A DNA stretch of 21,229 nt from DASXRU01 sp039933315 (GTDB taxonomy: Bacteria > Acidobacteriota > Blastocatellia > Pyrinomonadales > Pyrinomonadaceae). The notes beneath the pieces are model-generated. The model did not search any database and was not told where the DNA came from. It was given only the letters and a program-made list of their open reading frames with translations. The position numbers were made by a program, and so were the translations under genes. Location: positions 1 through 21,229 of the forward strand of contig JBDTOI010000065.1 in the NCBI GenBank assembly GCA_039933315.1, read 5' to 3'. Below are positions 8,179 to 15,855 of this stretch, piece by piece; position 1 is the stretch's first letter; each line of letters starts with the position of its first letter.

Positions 8179-9429
8179 TCATTTGACGTAACGCCGGCCA
8201 ATTTCTTCACGGATCAATTGGTCTAACCGCTCTGCGCGCCGGTCGAAAGTGTGGTCCAGCAACGTACGCTTCTGGCCGGCCATTGCTATGGACCGGCGCT
8301 CGTATTCGTGATCCAGCAGATATTGCACTTTTTCCGCACACTCCGCCGCGCTGCGGTAGGCAACAACTTCCACGTCCGGCTGAAAGAGCTCCGAGAGATT
8401 CTCTTTCCAGTCAGTCAACAAACAGGAGCCTACGCCGGTCGCTTCGTAGAGCCTCATATTAGAGGCATAACGGGCGGAAAGATCAATGTGCGTGTTGAGC
8501 GAGACCTTGCTGCGCTGAAGTTTCCGGAACATTTCGAGACCGAAGAGGGGACGATGGAGTCGTCGGGCTAATCGTGTATCGACCGGCTGGGGAGCCGGCG
8601 GGCGCGACTCCCAGCGCGTTACCTTCGCAACCGGCGGCACGGCCTGCAGGACAGATTGCGGGATTCCCATGCGTTGCGCGCTTTGCACGGCGTCGTAAGC
8701 CAGCCGGCGCAGGCTTCCGCCACCGCGCTCTTGCCAGGAAGGCAGGTAGGTGTCGGACCAGATTTGCAGGCTGGTTTTATCGATCAAAGGGAGCAACAGC
8801 TTTTCCCGTTCGTGATGAAAGTTGCTCCTTTTGGATATCGATCCGATGAAAGTGAAGTCAGCTTCGGGGGCCGCTGGCTGCGAGTCAAGCCTTTCCAACA
8901 CGCGCGGATCAAAAGCGTGATTGATATGACAAGTGCGAAGGCCTTGCACCCGAAAATCTTCCACCAGTTCGGGGACACTCGACAGGACCACATCGTATTC
9001 CTGAAATACCGAAGCGTCGGTATAAGGAGCGCCGCACCAGCCCAGGACCAGGCGTATAGAAGGGCACTCCGACTTCAGCTGTCTGAGATAGGATGAGCTG
9101 AAGGTCACGTAGTCGTTGACGAAGAGCACGTCCGGCTTGAAAGCCTTGACCTGGGCCGTGGTGATCTCTTCCAGCCAGTTGTTTCCGTCGTAAGCAACTC
9201 CGTGTTCGCGCGCCCAGCTCTGTTGCATGGCCTCCGCGTTGGAGACTACCTCGTTGCATTCATAGCCTTTCTTGCCAAGCGCTACGGACCAGAAGTCCGT
9301 CCAGCCACAGGCATTCAGCATGAGGGCGGCGTGCTGGGCGGCGTAGGGCCGCACTTCGAGCTCCGGCCGGTCAGCATAGAACTGGCGCAGGTAGCTGGGG
9401 TAGTTGGTGGTGATTCGTTGCAGTCGCAA
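8179..9429 (-). CDS. CgeB/YkvP-like GT-B glycosyltransferase
   Basis: A 416-residue GT-B type glycosyltransferase. The N-terminus, RITTNYPSYLRQFYA (5-19), and the C-terminal block around SNMRLYEATGVGSCLLTDW (323-341) match the CgeB / glycosyl-transferases-group-1 family seen in spore-coat and surface-glycan loci. A glycine/asparagine-poor linker rich in basic residues (about 270-300) joins the halves. The only start that keeps the conserved N-terminus is TTG at 9429; there is no ATG nearby. The gene is 42 bp downstream of the second AsnB-like gene and 81 bp upstream of the TylF-like gene. The donor sugar is unknown. Confidence 0.83.
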   Translation of the reverse strand: MRLQRITTNYPSYLRQFYADRPELEVRPYAAQHAALMLNACGWTDFWSVALGKKGYECNEVVSNAEAMQQSWAREHGVAYDGNNWLEEITTAQVKAFKPDVLFVNDYVTFSSSYLRQLKSECPSIRLVLGWCGAPYTDASVFQEYDVVLSSVPELVEDFRVQGLRTCHINHAFDPRVLERLDSQPAAPEADFTFIGSISKRSNFHHEREKLLLPLIDKTSLQIWSDTYLPSWQERGGGSLRRLAYDAVQSAQRMGIPQSVLQAVPPVAKVTRWESRPPAPQPVDTRLARRLHRPLFGLEMFRKLQRSKVSLNTHIDLSARYASNMRLYEATGVGSCLLTDWKENLSELFQPDVEVVAYRSAAECAEKVQYLLDHEYERRSIAMAGQKRTLLDHTFDRRAERLDQLIREEIGRRYVK

Positions 9430-9471
9430 TGCTGTTCAAGCCGCCGATAACTCTGGTGCCGTACTGATTTC

Positions 9472-11421
9472 TTATGCAAACTCCGCTTTCATTGCTCGAA
9501 TCCAGAATTCCAGCACCAGAGATCTGAAGAGCATCGTCGAATTAGCGCCAGGTTGCTCCAGCAGGCGAGCCAGAGATTCTTTCCTGCAGATGCCTTCACT
9601 GACGAGATGACCCGTGAGTAGTGACTCGCCGTAACGAGCGAACAGCGCGTTCATCCATTCCTTTACCGGCGGCGTAAATCCTCGCTTGGGCCTTTGGTGA
9701 ATCATGGCCGGAAGAGAATCGCCGAGAGCTTCTATGAGCCAGGCCTTGGGCCGCAGCTGATGGTCTGGGTGCAGCTTTCGCAGGCCCATCACGACTTCCC
9801 AGAGTCTGTGGTCCAGGAGCGGCAATCTTTGCTCCACGGAAGAGGCCATGCTCAGCCTGTCTCCCTGGACTACGCCGTTCGAGCGTAGGTAAGTGCGCGC
9901 GATCATGGCCGACACTTTTGTGGGCACATGGCCCCACTCGGAAATCGGAAGAGTGAAGGGACTATAGGCGTTGTCCGCCGGAACCAGGGCCGTAAAGGCA
10001 TCCGTCAGAAGCGAGCGCGTTTCCCTCTCAATTGTGGAAAAATCAGGAGAGAGGTCCATGAAGACCAGCTGGTCCCGGGAAGAGCTCAAGTAATGCGCCA
10101 GGCGAATTAGGGGACGCCGCCGCCAGTCGAGCACGTGCCGCCGCCCGGTGATGTAGACGCTACGCGCGTAAGCTTCGGCTGAACCGTTCGCGGCGCCGTA
10201 GGTCTGGCGAAACCATGAACGTAGATGCACGCCGCCACTATCGCTCTGGCCGAAGAGAGCGGCTTTCTCGAGACTCTGCCGGGAGGCTTCCGTGACCCAG
10301 GGGTAGCCCCAGAACAGCTCATCGCCGCCCTGTCCGCTGAGCATCACCCGAATGCCATTTTCAGCCGCCAGCTTGTTTACGGCTGAGTAGCCATAGGCGC
10401 TGAGGTCAGCCACCGGATCGTCCGTGAGCGCAACCAGCTCGGGAAAAAACTGAACCAGGTCAGGAGTGGACAGCTCAACGTCGTGAAACTGCAATCCCAG
10501 CTGATCGGCCAGATCCTTCGCGTCCCTGCGCTCGTCGGATTCCGGGCAGCCGGCATAGCCAATGGTGAAACAATGAAAGGTATCGCGATATTTCGGAGCG
10601 CAGAGCGCGGCAATCGCACTCGAATCAAGTCCGCCGGAAAGCGCCAACCCTACCGGCACGTCGCTGCGCAAAGTGATGGAAGTAACCGTATCCAGCTCTC
10701 GCCGGATCAACTCGCTGGGTTTGCCCTCCAGAGCGGGCGCGTCCTCGATTCGCCAGTAACATTTTTCCTGCAAGTGCCAGGGCTCTACATCCACGATTAG
10801 CAGATGGGCGGCATCGAGCTTACGCACTCCCCGGGCGAGAGTGCGCGGTTCCGGCACGTATTGATAATGGAAGAAGAGGTCGACGCTGGTTGGGTCAAGC
10901 TCGAAAGGAACGAGCCCGGACTTTAAGAGAGCTTTGAACTCGGAAGCGAAGATCAGCTGCCCCTCTTGCTCGTAAAGATACAGCGGCTTTTCGCCCATCC
11001 GGTCGCGCGCCAAAATCAATCGCCCGCGCTTCTCGTCCCACAAAGCCAGCGCGAACATCCCCCGCAAGTGATGGACGAAGTCTTCGCCGTGCGCTTCGTA
11101 GAGATGGAGGATGGTTTCGCAGTCGCTGCCGGAGCGGAAACTGTGACCCTGAGATTCCAACGTTCGTCGCAGCTCAACAAAATTGTAGATCTCGCCGTTC
11201 GCGATCAGGGCCAGTGAGCGATCCTCGTTGTAAAGGGGCTGCCAGCCCCCCGTCAGATCGATGATGCTCAGGCGGCGCATCGCCAGCCCGATGTGCGAAG
11301 CGGAATACTCGCCCGCCCCATCGGGGCCGCGATGAACGAGCGACTGATTCATCGCCGCCAACCGCTTACGCTCGTGGGCGGTGATTTCTTCACGACCGAC
11401 TATTCCGGCAATTCCGCACAT
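9472..11421 (-). CDS. asnB: Asparagine synthase-type amidotransferase 2
   Basis: A 649-residue AsnB-like enzyme, clearly related to but diverged from the copy at 5300-7264. The glutaminase nucleophile Cys2 follows the Met encoded at 11421; an in-frame ATG 12 bp upstream would bury it, so 11421 is chosen. NGEIYN is at 75-80, Asp100 precedes CETILHLY, the PP-loop SGGLDS is at 262-267, and a later SGQGGDELFWGYPWV motif completes the synthetase site. All key residues are intact, so it should hydrolyse glutamine and transfer ammonia to an adenylated carboxylate. The length and style resemble amidotransferases of exopolysaccharide loci, but no exosortase is visible. In this context sugar-carboxylate amidation is as likely as asparagine synthesis. 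It is 29 bp downstream of the epimerase gene. Confidence 0.9.
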   Translation of the reverse strand: MCGIAGIVGREEITAHERKRLAAMNQSLVHRGPDGAGEYSASHIGLAMRRLSIIDLTGGWQPLYNEDRSLALIANGEIYNFVELRRTLESQGHSFRSGSDCETILHLYEAHGEDFVHHLRGMFALALWDEKRGRLILARDRMGEKPLYLYEQEGQLIFASEFKALLKSGLVPFELDPTSVDLFFHYQYVPEPRTLARGVRKLDAAHLLIVDVEPWHLQEKCYWRIEDAPALEGKPSELIRRELDTVTSITLRSDVPVGLALSGGLDSSAIAALCAPKYRDTFHCFTIGYAGCPESDERRDAKDLADQLGLQFHDVELSTPDLVQFFPELVALTDDPVADLSAYGYSAVNKLAAENGIRVMLSGQGGDELFWGYPWVTEASRQSLEKAALFGQSDSGGVHLRSWFRQTYGAANGSAEAYARSVYITGRRHVLDWRRRPLIRLAHYLSSSRDQLVFMDLSPDFSTIERETRSLLTDAFTALVPADNAYSPFTLPISEWGHVPTKVSAMIARTYLRSNGVVQGDRLSMASSVEQRLPLLDHRLWEVVMGLRKLHPDHQLRPKAWLIEALGDSLPAMIHQRPKRGFTPPVKEWMNALFARYGESLLTGHLVSEGICRKESLARLLEQPGANSTMLFRSLVLEFWIRAMKAEFA

Positions 11422-11450
11422 ACCTACCGTCAATCCTCTGCAACGAACGC

Positions 11451-12254
11451 CTAAACGGCGGCGCTTCTTTCGCCAAGATACACGCGGGCTTCGGCAATGA
11501 CCTGACTGATTCCTTCCGGGAGCGAGACTTTTGGCCGCCAGTCAGGCAGCGTCTCGCAGGGATCAACTAAACACTCCGAACCCTTCAGGTCACCAAATTG
11601 AGGGTCCACATCCAACTGGCGCGCTACCAGCTCGGCGACATGTCGAATAGTGACCCATTCGCCGGCCGCAATTTCTGCCGTTTGATGCGGCCCCTCGAAA
11701 AGATCGACCAGAGCATCAACACAGTCCGTCTTATACAGGAAACGGCGCCGTTCCAAACCGTCAGTGAGGCAACGAACCTGGCCCTGGCATCCGGAAAGGA
11801 CCAGATCGGTGATTACGTGGCTCTTGATAGTGGGATGTTCCCACCCGTAAACGTTCCAGAGTCGCGCTACCTTGCCGCCAAGACTTTCACTCCAACGCCA
11901 GGCCATCAGCTTGGTCGTCCCGTAAGCGTTCGGCAGGCCGGCGAGCTGTGAGGTGGCGAACAAGAACGGCTTTTTCGTTTGCGCCAGAGTGTCGAACACG
12001 CGCAGCGAAATCTCGCAATTGTTCGTGTACTGTTGGTGCTGTTGATTCTCAGCCTCCAGATACTTCGCCCCGCCCGTGTCCCAGGCCAGGAACCACACTC
12101 GATCACAATTCTGGAAGGGCGCGAGGTCGAAAGGTTTTCGCAGATCGAATCCCGACTTCAGATCCAATGAAACGACCTCATGGCCTTTCCTTCGAAGTTT
12201 TTGAGCCAGCGTAGAGCCAATCAGGCCTTCGCCGCCGAGTACTAACTCCCTCAT
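11451..12254 (-). CDS. Short NAD(P)-dependent sugar epimerase/dehydratase
   Basis: A 267-residue extended short-chain dehydrogenase/reductase. The dinucleotide loop is GGEGLIGS (7-14), the catalytic YxxxK is Tyr111-Lys115 in AYGTTK, and Ser102 in the ATSQLAG strand fits the catalytic serine. The family usually runs to 300-350 residues, so the substrate-binding half is compact. It is closest in style to nucleoside-diphosphate-sugar epimerases, but its substrate and whether it epimerises, reduces or dehydrates cannot be decided. The flanking gaps are 29 bp to the AsnB-like gene and 48 bp to the glycosyltransferase gene, consistent with one operon. Confidence 0.82.
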   Translation of the reverse strand: MRELVLGGEGLIGSTLAQKLRRKGHEVVSLDLKSGFDLRKPFDLAPFQNCDRVWFLAWDTGGAKYLEAENQQHQQYTNNCEISLRVFDTLAQTKKPFLFATSQLAGLPNAYGTTKLMAWRWSESLGGKVARLWNVYGWEHPTIKSHVITDLVLSGCQGQVRCLTDGLERRRFLYKTDCVDALVDLFEGPHQTAEIAAGEWVTIRHVAELVARQLDVDPQFGDLKGSECLVDPCETLPDWRPKVSLPEGISQVIAEARVYLGERSAAV

Positions 12255-12302
12255 TTCAATCCAACCTGTCCTGTCTTTAAATTGATTACGGTCGCGCTTT
12301 GA

Positions 12303-13241
12303 TTACTCTAGTTGCCACACTCGTTCCGCCAACTGGACCTCCCGGCGATTTCCCAGGCCCCAGTCATCAGGATTGTGATACGGCAAACCCTCAATAGAGG
12401 CTGCCTCTCCATGGTGTGGCTGAATCCCCTCGGTGCACGAAGTGGGATGCGTCAGATGCAGCACAGTCCCGGTTTTTTTGATAGTGGCTCCCTGCAGCTG
12501 CATCATAGCGGTGCCCCGAATATCACAGCCCCACCGATGTTTGACCATCAGTTCATCGTAGCCGCGTATCTGGTGCCACAGCTCGCGGCCGGCCACACAA
12601 AACTCGCCGGTGCCAAGTTCGTTATAGGGATTGATCCGCCGGTAGCGCAGACTGCCGACCAACCCGATGTGCTTTTGCGCGTCTTCGCGCCAGGGAATAT
12701 CAATACGCTCCGCGGTCCAAACAACGCTGGGATCGAGATCGTTATCGAGCAGCATGTTGACGGTGTCCAGGCCTACCGCAGCGTCGGCGTTGGTCGTCAT
12801 TATCCAGGGCGACTCGGCGCGCCGTATGCCGACATTCTTGGCGTGATATTCGAGTAACTTGATGTTCTGGTTGCGGCAAATGCGCTGATGGACTTCGGGC
12901 GGAACCACATAAGCGCGCAGGCATTCGAACCTCCTGGTCAGGTCGTAAGCCAGCAATTCGCGACCGGTGGGAGGGTTCCACTCGACGAAGACTACCTCAT
13001 TAACCAGGTAGCGTATGTTCCATTCGATAGTCGCATACAGGCGCTCGCGAAAGTCAGACATGTAATCGTCATTTCGCCCCACCACCACGGCGGCAATCTG
13101 GGGACGCGAGCCATTTCGTTCCAGCCGCAAACGTGAATAGTTGCTGACGCCTCTCAGGGCGAACGCAATTCGCTTCTGTCCCTGGACGAGCCGATAGCTG
13201 GCGCCGCGTATCCCCGGAATCTCTGTTAACTTGCGAACCAT
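12303..13241 (-). CDS. Putative GT-A-like glycosyltransferase
   Basis: A 312-residue protein that looks like a GT-A glycosyltransferase. After a basic N-terminal extension (1-47) it has a Rossmann-like start, IAAVVVGRNDDY (49-60). This is followed by NQNIKLLEYHAKNVGIRRA, the 'new names/neighbour' region before the metal motif in GT2-like enzymes, and by an NADA segment (151-154) standing where DxD is expected. Later blocks (GTGEFCVAGRELWHQIRGYDE, about 210-230, and HRWGCD, 235-240) resemble the acceptor and conserved Asp/Glu region of GT2 and GT27-type enzymes. NADA has Asp153 but is not a canonical DxD, so the exact family is uncertain. It is preceded by a 221-bp gap holding an inverted repeat. 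Confidence 0.65.
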   Translation of the reverse strand: MVRKLTEIPGIRGASYRLVQGQKRIAFALRGVSNYSRLRLERNGSRPQIAAVVVGRNDDYMSDFRERLYATIEWNIRYLVNEVVFVEWNPPTGRELLAYDLTRRFECLRAYVVPPEVHQRICRNQNIKLLEYHAKNVGIRRAESPWIMTTNADAAVGLDTVNMLLDNDLDPSVVWTAERIDIPWREDAQKHIGLVGSLRYRRINPYNELGTGEFCVAGRELWHQIRGYDELMVKHRWGCDIRGTAMMQLQGATIKKTGTVLHLTHPTSCTEGIQPHHGEAASIEGLPYHNPDDWGLGNRREVQLAERVWQLE

Positions 13242-13278
13242 AACTTATTTACGATCGGCTTTGAACCAAACTCCTATT

Positions 13279-13383
13279 TTCGTGTTCTTTTCGTGTAGTT
13301 TAGTGTGTTTCGTGGATGGTGTGACTCCGAATCCTAAGCACACGATCCACGAAATGACACGAAATCTCACGAAGCAACACGAA
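13279..13383. repeat. Imperfect inverted repeat built of TTCGTG words
   Basis: The left arm (about 13279-13323) and right arm (about 13339-13383) are approximate reverse complements, each about 45 nt, around a 15-nt spacer. The outer ends match best: TTCGTGTT with AACACGAA, and the inner TTTCGTGGAT with ATCCACGAAA. The hexamer TTCGTG or its complement recurs several times in each arm. It fills most of the 221-bp gap between the aminotransferase (stop at 13463) and glycosyltransferase (start at 13241) genes. It looks like a dispersed non-coding palindromic element rather than a simple terminator, and it may split the gene run into two transcripts. Confidence 0.75.
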
Positions 13384-13462
13384 CCATGCTGATCTCAGAC
13401 GTTCCCGGGTGGTCGACTTCGAACCGGCCGGCAGTCTTTCGAAATCACTAGTAACAAGCCGG

Positions 13463-14701
13463 CTATACCGAGGCTTCCGCAGCGATGTGCGACCCGCCTC
13501 CCAGAGCTGCTTTAACTTCGGGCGCGCTTCCGATGGCGAGTCTCAGCACGTTACAGATGCCGCGAATCTCGGCCTCACCGACCGCGTTGCCATTCGGCAG
13601 CAGCAGCACGCGCGTTCCCAGTTCCTCGGTGACCCGAAGATTTGCGCCTGCATCCGGATAAAGCGTGCGGTAAGGTTCTGCCCGGTGACAACCGGGATAG
13701 AAGTATCGCCGCGCGATCACGTTCTCCGCCCAGAGAATATTCAGCAGGTCGTCGCGTCCCACCCCGGTCGCGGCCTCATCGATCTCCAGCACAATGTACT
13801 GGTAGTTATTCTGTTCCGCGGGATCGTAGTCGATGACTTTAACGCCGCGAGTATCCTTCAGCTCCTGCCGGTAGAGATTATAGTTGCGCTGATTTACGGC
13901 AATGAACTCACTCAGGCTCTCCAGCGACGTCAGTCCCATGGCGGCGCACACTTCGCTCATCTTGCCGTTGGTGCCGATGTAAATGACATTGTCATAGCCG
14001 GCAAAGCCAAAGTTCTTCATCAGGCGCATCCGGGCCGCCAGCTCATCGTCGTTGGTCGTAACGGCCCCGCCTTCGAAGGTGTTGAAAAACTTGGTCGCGT
14101 GAAAGCTGAAAACCTCGGCATCGCCGAACGAGCCAATCATTCGCCCGGCATACGAGCAGGCAAACGCGTGGGCGGCATCAAACAAGAGGGCCAGCCGGTG
14201 CCGGTGCGCAACCTCGGCCAGCCCTGCAACGTCGCACGGGCGACCCCATAGGTGCACGCCGATGATCCCGCTGGTGTGCGGCGTTATCAGTTCCTCAACC
14301 CGGCGCGGATCTAGATTGTGTGTTTCCGGATCAACGTCACAAAAGACGGGAGTAATCTCCTGCCACTGCAAAGCGTGCGCGGTAGCAATGAAGGTGAAGG
14401 AAGGAACAATGACTTCGCCTTTGAGCCCCAGGGCCTTGATGGCGATTTCCAGGGCTATCGTGGCGTTGCACATGGCAATGCAGTGCTTAACGCCCAGAAA
14501 CTGAGCCAGTTTCTGCTCCAACTCCTTCACGAAAGGTCCTGCATTGGTAAACCAGCGGCCATCGATAATTTCGTCAATTCGCTCCAGAAGGTGCTGCCGG
14601 TCCCCGAAGTTTGGCCGACCAACGTGGAGCTTCTCCGCAAACGCGGGCGTGCCGCCGAAGATGGCCAGATCATTGATTTCCGTTTTCATCTCACTATCCA
14701 T
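13463..14701 (-). CDS. DegT/DnrJ/EryC1-family sugar aminotransferase (VioA-like)
   Basis: A PLP-dependent nucleotide-sugar aminotransferase of 412 residues from the ATG at 14701. PLP-site features are visible: NATIAL (79-84), PSFTFIATAHAL (100-111), LFDAAHAF with Asp175, and the Schiff-base Lys204 in SFHATKFFNTFEGGAV. The HATK-x-FNTFEGG form is typical of the VioA-type 4-aminotransferases that make dTDP-4-amino-4,6-dideoxyglucose. Perosamine synthases instead have a GNK-type lysine motif. A longer TTG-started form (14755, overlapping the WbqC-like stop by 4 bp) and a shorter ATG form (14689) are possible; FGGTPAF near the N-terminus favours 14701 or 14689. Amino transfer from glutamate to a 4-keto sugar is the family reaction; the exact sugar is inferred. 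Confidence 0.9.
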   Translation of the reverse strand: MDSEMKTEINDLAIFGGTPAFAEKLHVGRPNFGDRQHLLERIDEIIDGRWFTNAGPFVKELEQKLAQFLGVKHCIAMCNATIALEIAIKALGLKGEVIVPSFTFIATAHALQWQEITPVFCDVDPETHNLDPRRVEELITPHTSGIIGVHLWGRPCDVAGLAEVAHRHRLALLFDAAHAFACSYAGRMIGSFGDAEVFSFHATKFFNTFEGGAVTTNDDELAARMRLMKNFGFAGYDNVIYIGTNGKMSEVCAAMGLTSLESLSEFIAVNQRNYNLYRQELKDTRGVKVIDYDPAEQNNYQYIVLEIDEAATGVGRDDLLNILWAENVIARRYFYPGCHRAEPYRTLYPDAGANLRVTEELGTRVLLLPNGNAVGEAEIRGICNVLRLAIGSAPEVKAALGGGSHIAAEASV

Positions 14702-14751
14702 TACCAGGTGTTCCCAGGGGCTTGCCTGCAAGTACACTCGCTTGAACTCGC

Positions 14752-15510
14752 TCAAACCAGTTCGTAATTATTCAGTCGTTTAATAGTGCCTTCTCTGCCG
14801 CAATTCATCAAGACGTCAATTATTGAAAGGTTAGGAAAATAGCCGGTGGACGTCTGCTGATAGGGTTCGTCGGCCGATTGCAGAAAGCTCAGGCTAATGC
14901 CGTTGGCCTTAAAGTCATCTTTGTCATAGAGGGACTGGCCCCCGATCGCGTTTACAAACTCATCGGCCTGCAACATCTGGCAGACCGCCACTACGCGATA
15001 AACCTTTCGCTCCTGGTGTTTCAGCGTAATCGACGGGAAAACTTCAGTCAGATCATTCCGGTGCAGGTCGCTTTCCAGTTGTTCATAAGTCGGATTCGCA
15101 ATAATTTCGGTGTTGATACTCAAATGCTTGCTGACATCGACAAGCGATCTGGTGGCCAGCTCACACAATGATTCCGTTTCGTGCTGGATGATAGGTTCGA
15201 GCAACGCATAAGTCTCGTCAAAAAAAGGGCACTTCTTATAGTTGAGAAAGAACGTGTGCAGTAGTTTTCTGCGCCAGTTCGTCCGCGGTGAAAGCTTGAT
15301 ATCGCGAATCTTCTTATACGAACTGCTCTCCACCGTGACCGCATTGAAATAGGTTGGCACGCCGCCGACGACCAGAAATCGGTTGCGATTAATCCAGCCG
15401 TACTGAATGTAATTCAGATTGTCGTAGATGATGAACCGATCGACGGCGTGGACCAACTGGTAAAAGCCCAGATACGGAAAAAAGTAGGGCTGATTCATTC
15501 CGAGTTTCAT
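14752..15510 (-). CDS. WbqC-like protein
   Basis: A 252-residue WbqC family protein. The N-terminal signature QPYFFPYLGFYQL (7-19) is followed by an IIYDNLNYIQYGWINRNR block. Later blocks are NAIGGQSLYDKDDF and LSIIDVLMNCG near the C-terminus, all standard for the family. WbqC proteins are regular members of O-antigen and other glycan loci with aminosugar genes. I do not know a firmly established activity; a part in N-acylating an amino sugar is a common guess. It is the first gene of the long minus-strand run, 345 bp from the divergent formyltransferase, and is immediately followed by the aminotransferase (50 bp gap, or a 4-bp overlap with the TTG start). The tight pairing supports a shared substrate. 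Confidence 0.9.
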   Translation of the reverse strand: MKLGMNQPYFFPYLGFYQLVHAVDRFIIYDNLNYIQYGWINRNRFLVVGGVPTYFNAVTVESSSYKKIRDIKLSPRTNWRRKLLHTFFLNYKKCPFFDETYALLEPIIQHETESLCELATRSLVDVSKHLSINTEIIANPTYEQLESDLHRNDLTEVFPSITLKHQERKVYRVVAVCQMLQADEFVNAIGGQSLYDKDDFKANGISLSFLQSADEPYQQTSTGYFPNLSIIDVLMNCGREGTIKRLNNYELV

Positions 15511-15855
15511 ATTTTGCGGGCCGCATGGAGAGATTCGTGCTAACCGGGCCTGCCCAGGTTACTTGTGGTTTCGCGCAAAGGCGCCAAGAAAGGAAAATCA
15601 GAAGGCGCAAAGGGTTGAGTCGTATTCTCCTTTGCGCCTTAGGTCTTTCCTTTCTTAGCGTCTTTGCGAGAAACCTCAACTTGAGACGCCTCATACTTCA
15701 ATGAACCGCAGTCTGTTTTGCCATCTGACAACATTCATTTACTCTAACAAAAACGGCTGATTTGGCAAGTTGGGCGTTCTCAGGGTAGTGTGCTGGTTCT
15801 TTTAGCCGACCTGCGGGCGAGGTTCGCAAACTAACAGTTCGCGTTACATGGGTTT
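15511..15855. promoter_or_regulatory. Divergent intergenic region, probable promoters both ways
   Basis: This 345-bp gap has no coding signal and lies between the divergent WbqC-like and formyltransferase genes, so promoters for the long minus-strand run and for the plus-strand pair must lie here or be supplied from elsewhere. The WbqC-proximal half is largely taken by an inverted repeat (15567-15675). On the plus strand TTGGCA (15762-15767) and TAGTGT (15786-15791) with an 18-bp spacer are a weak sigma-70-like match. An ATG at 15848 is followed at once by an in-frame TGA and is not a gene start. Confidence 0.45.
15567..15675. repeat. Long imperfect inverted repeat with GCAAAG words
   Basis: Two 47-nt arms, 15567-15613 and 15629-15675, are reverse complements at 40 of 47 positions and flank a 15-nt loop. 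The inner ends are perfect over AAGGCGCAAAGG. The mismatches cluster in the middle of the arms. The words GCAAAG and AAGAAAGGAAA recur. The structure is much longer than a normal intrinsic terminator and looks like a dispersed palindromic element in a promoter region. Confidence 0.85.

Noticed and set aside
13409..14251. 280-codon plus-strand ORF antisense to the DegT aminotransferase
   Set aside because: The opposite strand has a full set of aminotransferase motifs; this frame has none.
13463..14701. GDP-perosamine synthase (PerA-type) as the firm identity of the DegT protein, given gmd in the window
   Set aside because: The lysine motif is HATK-x-FNTFEGG, closer to VioA-type enzymes than to the GNK-type motif of perosamine synthases, so the call is left general.
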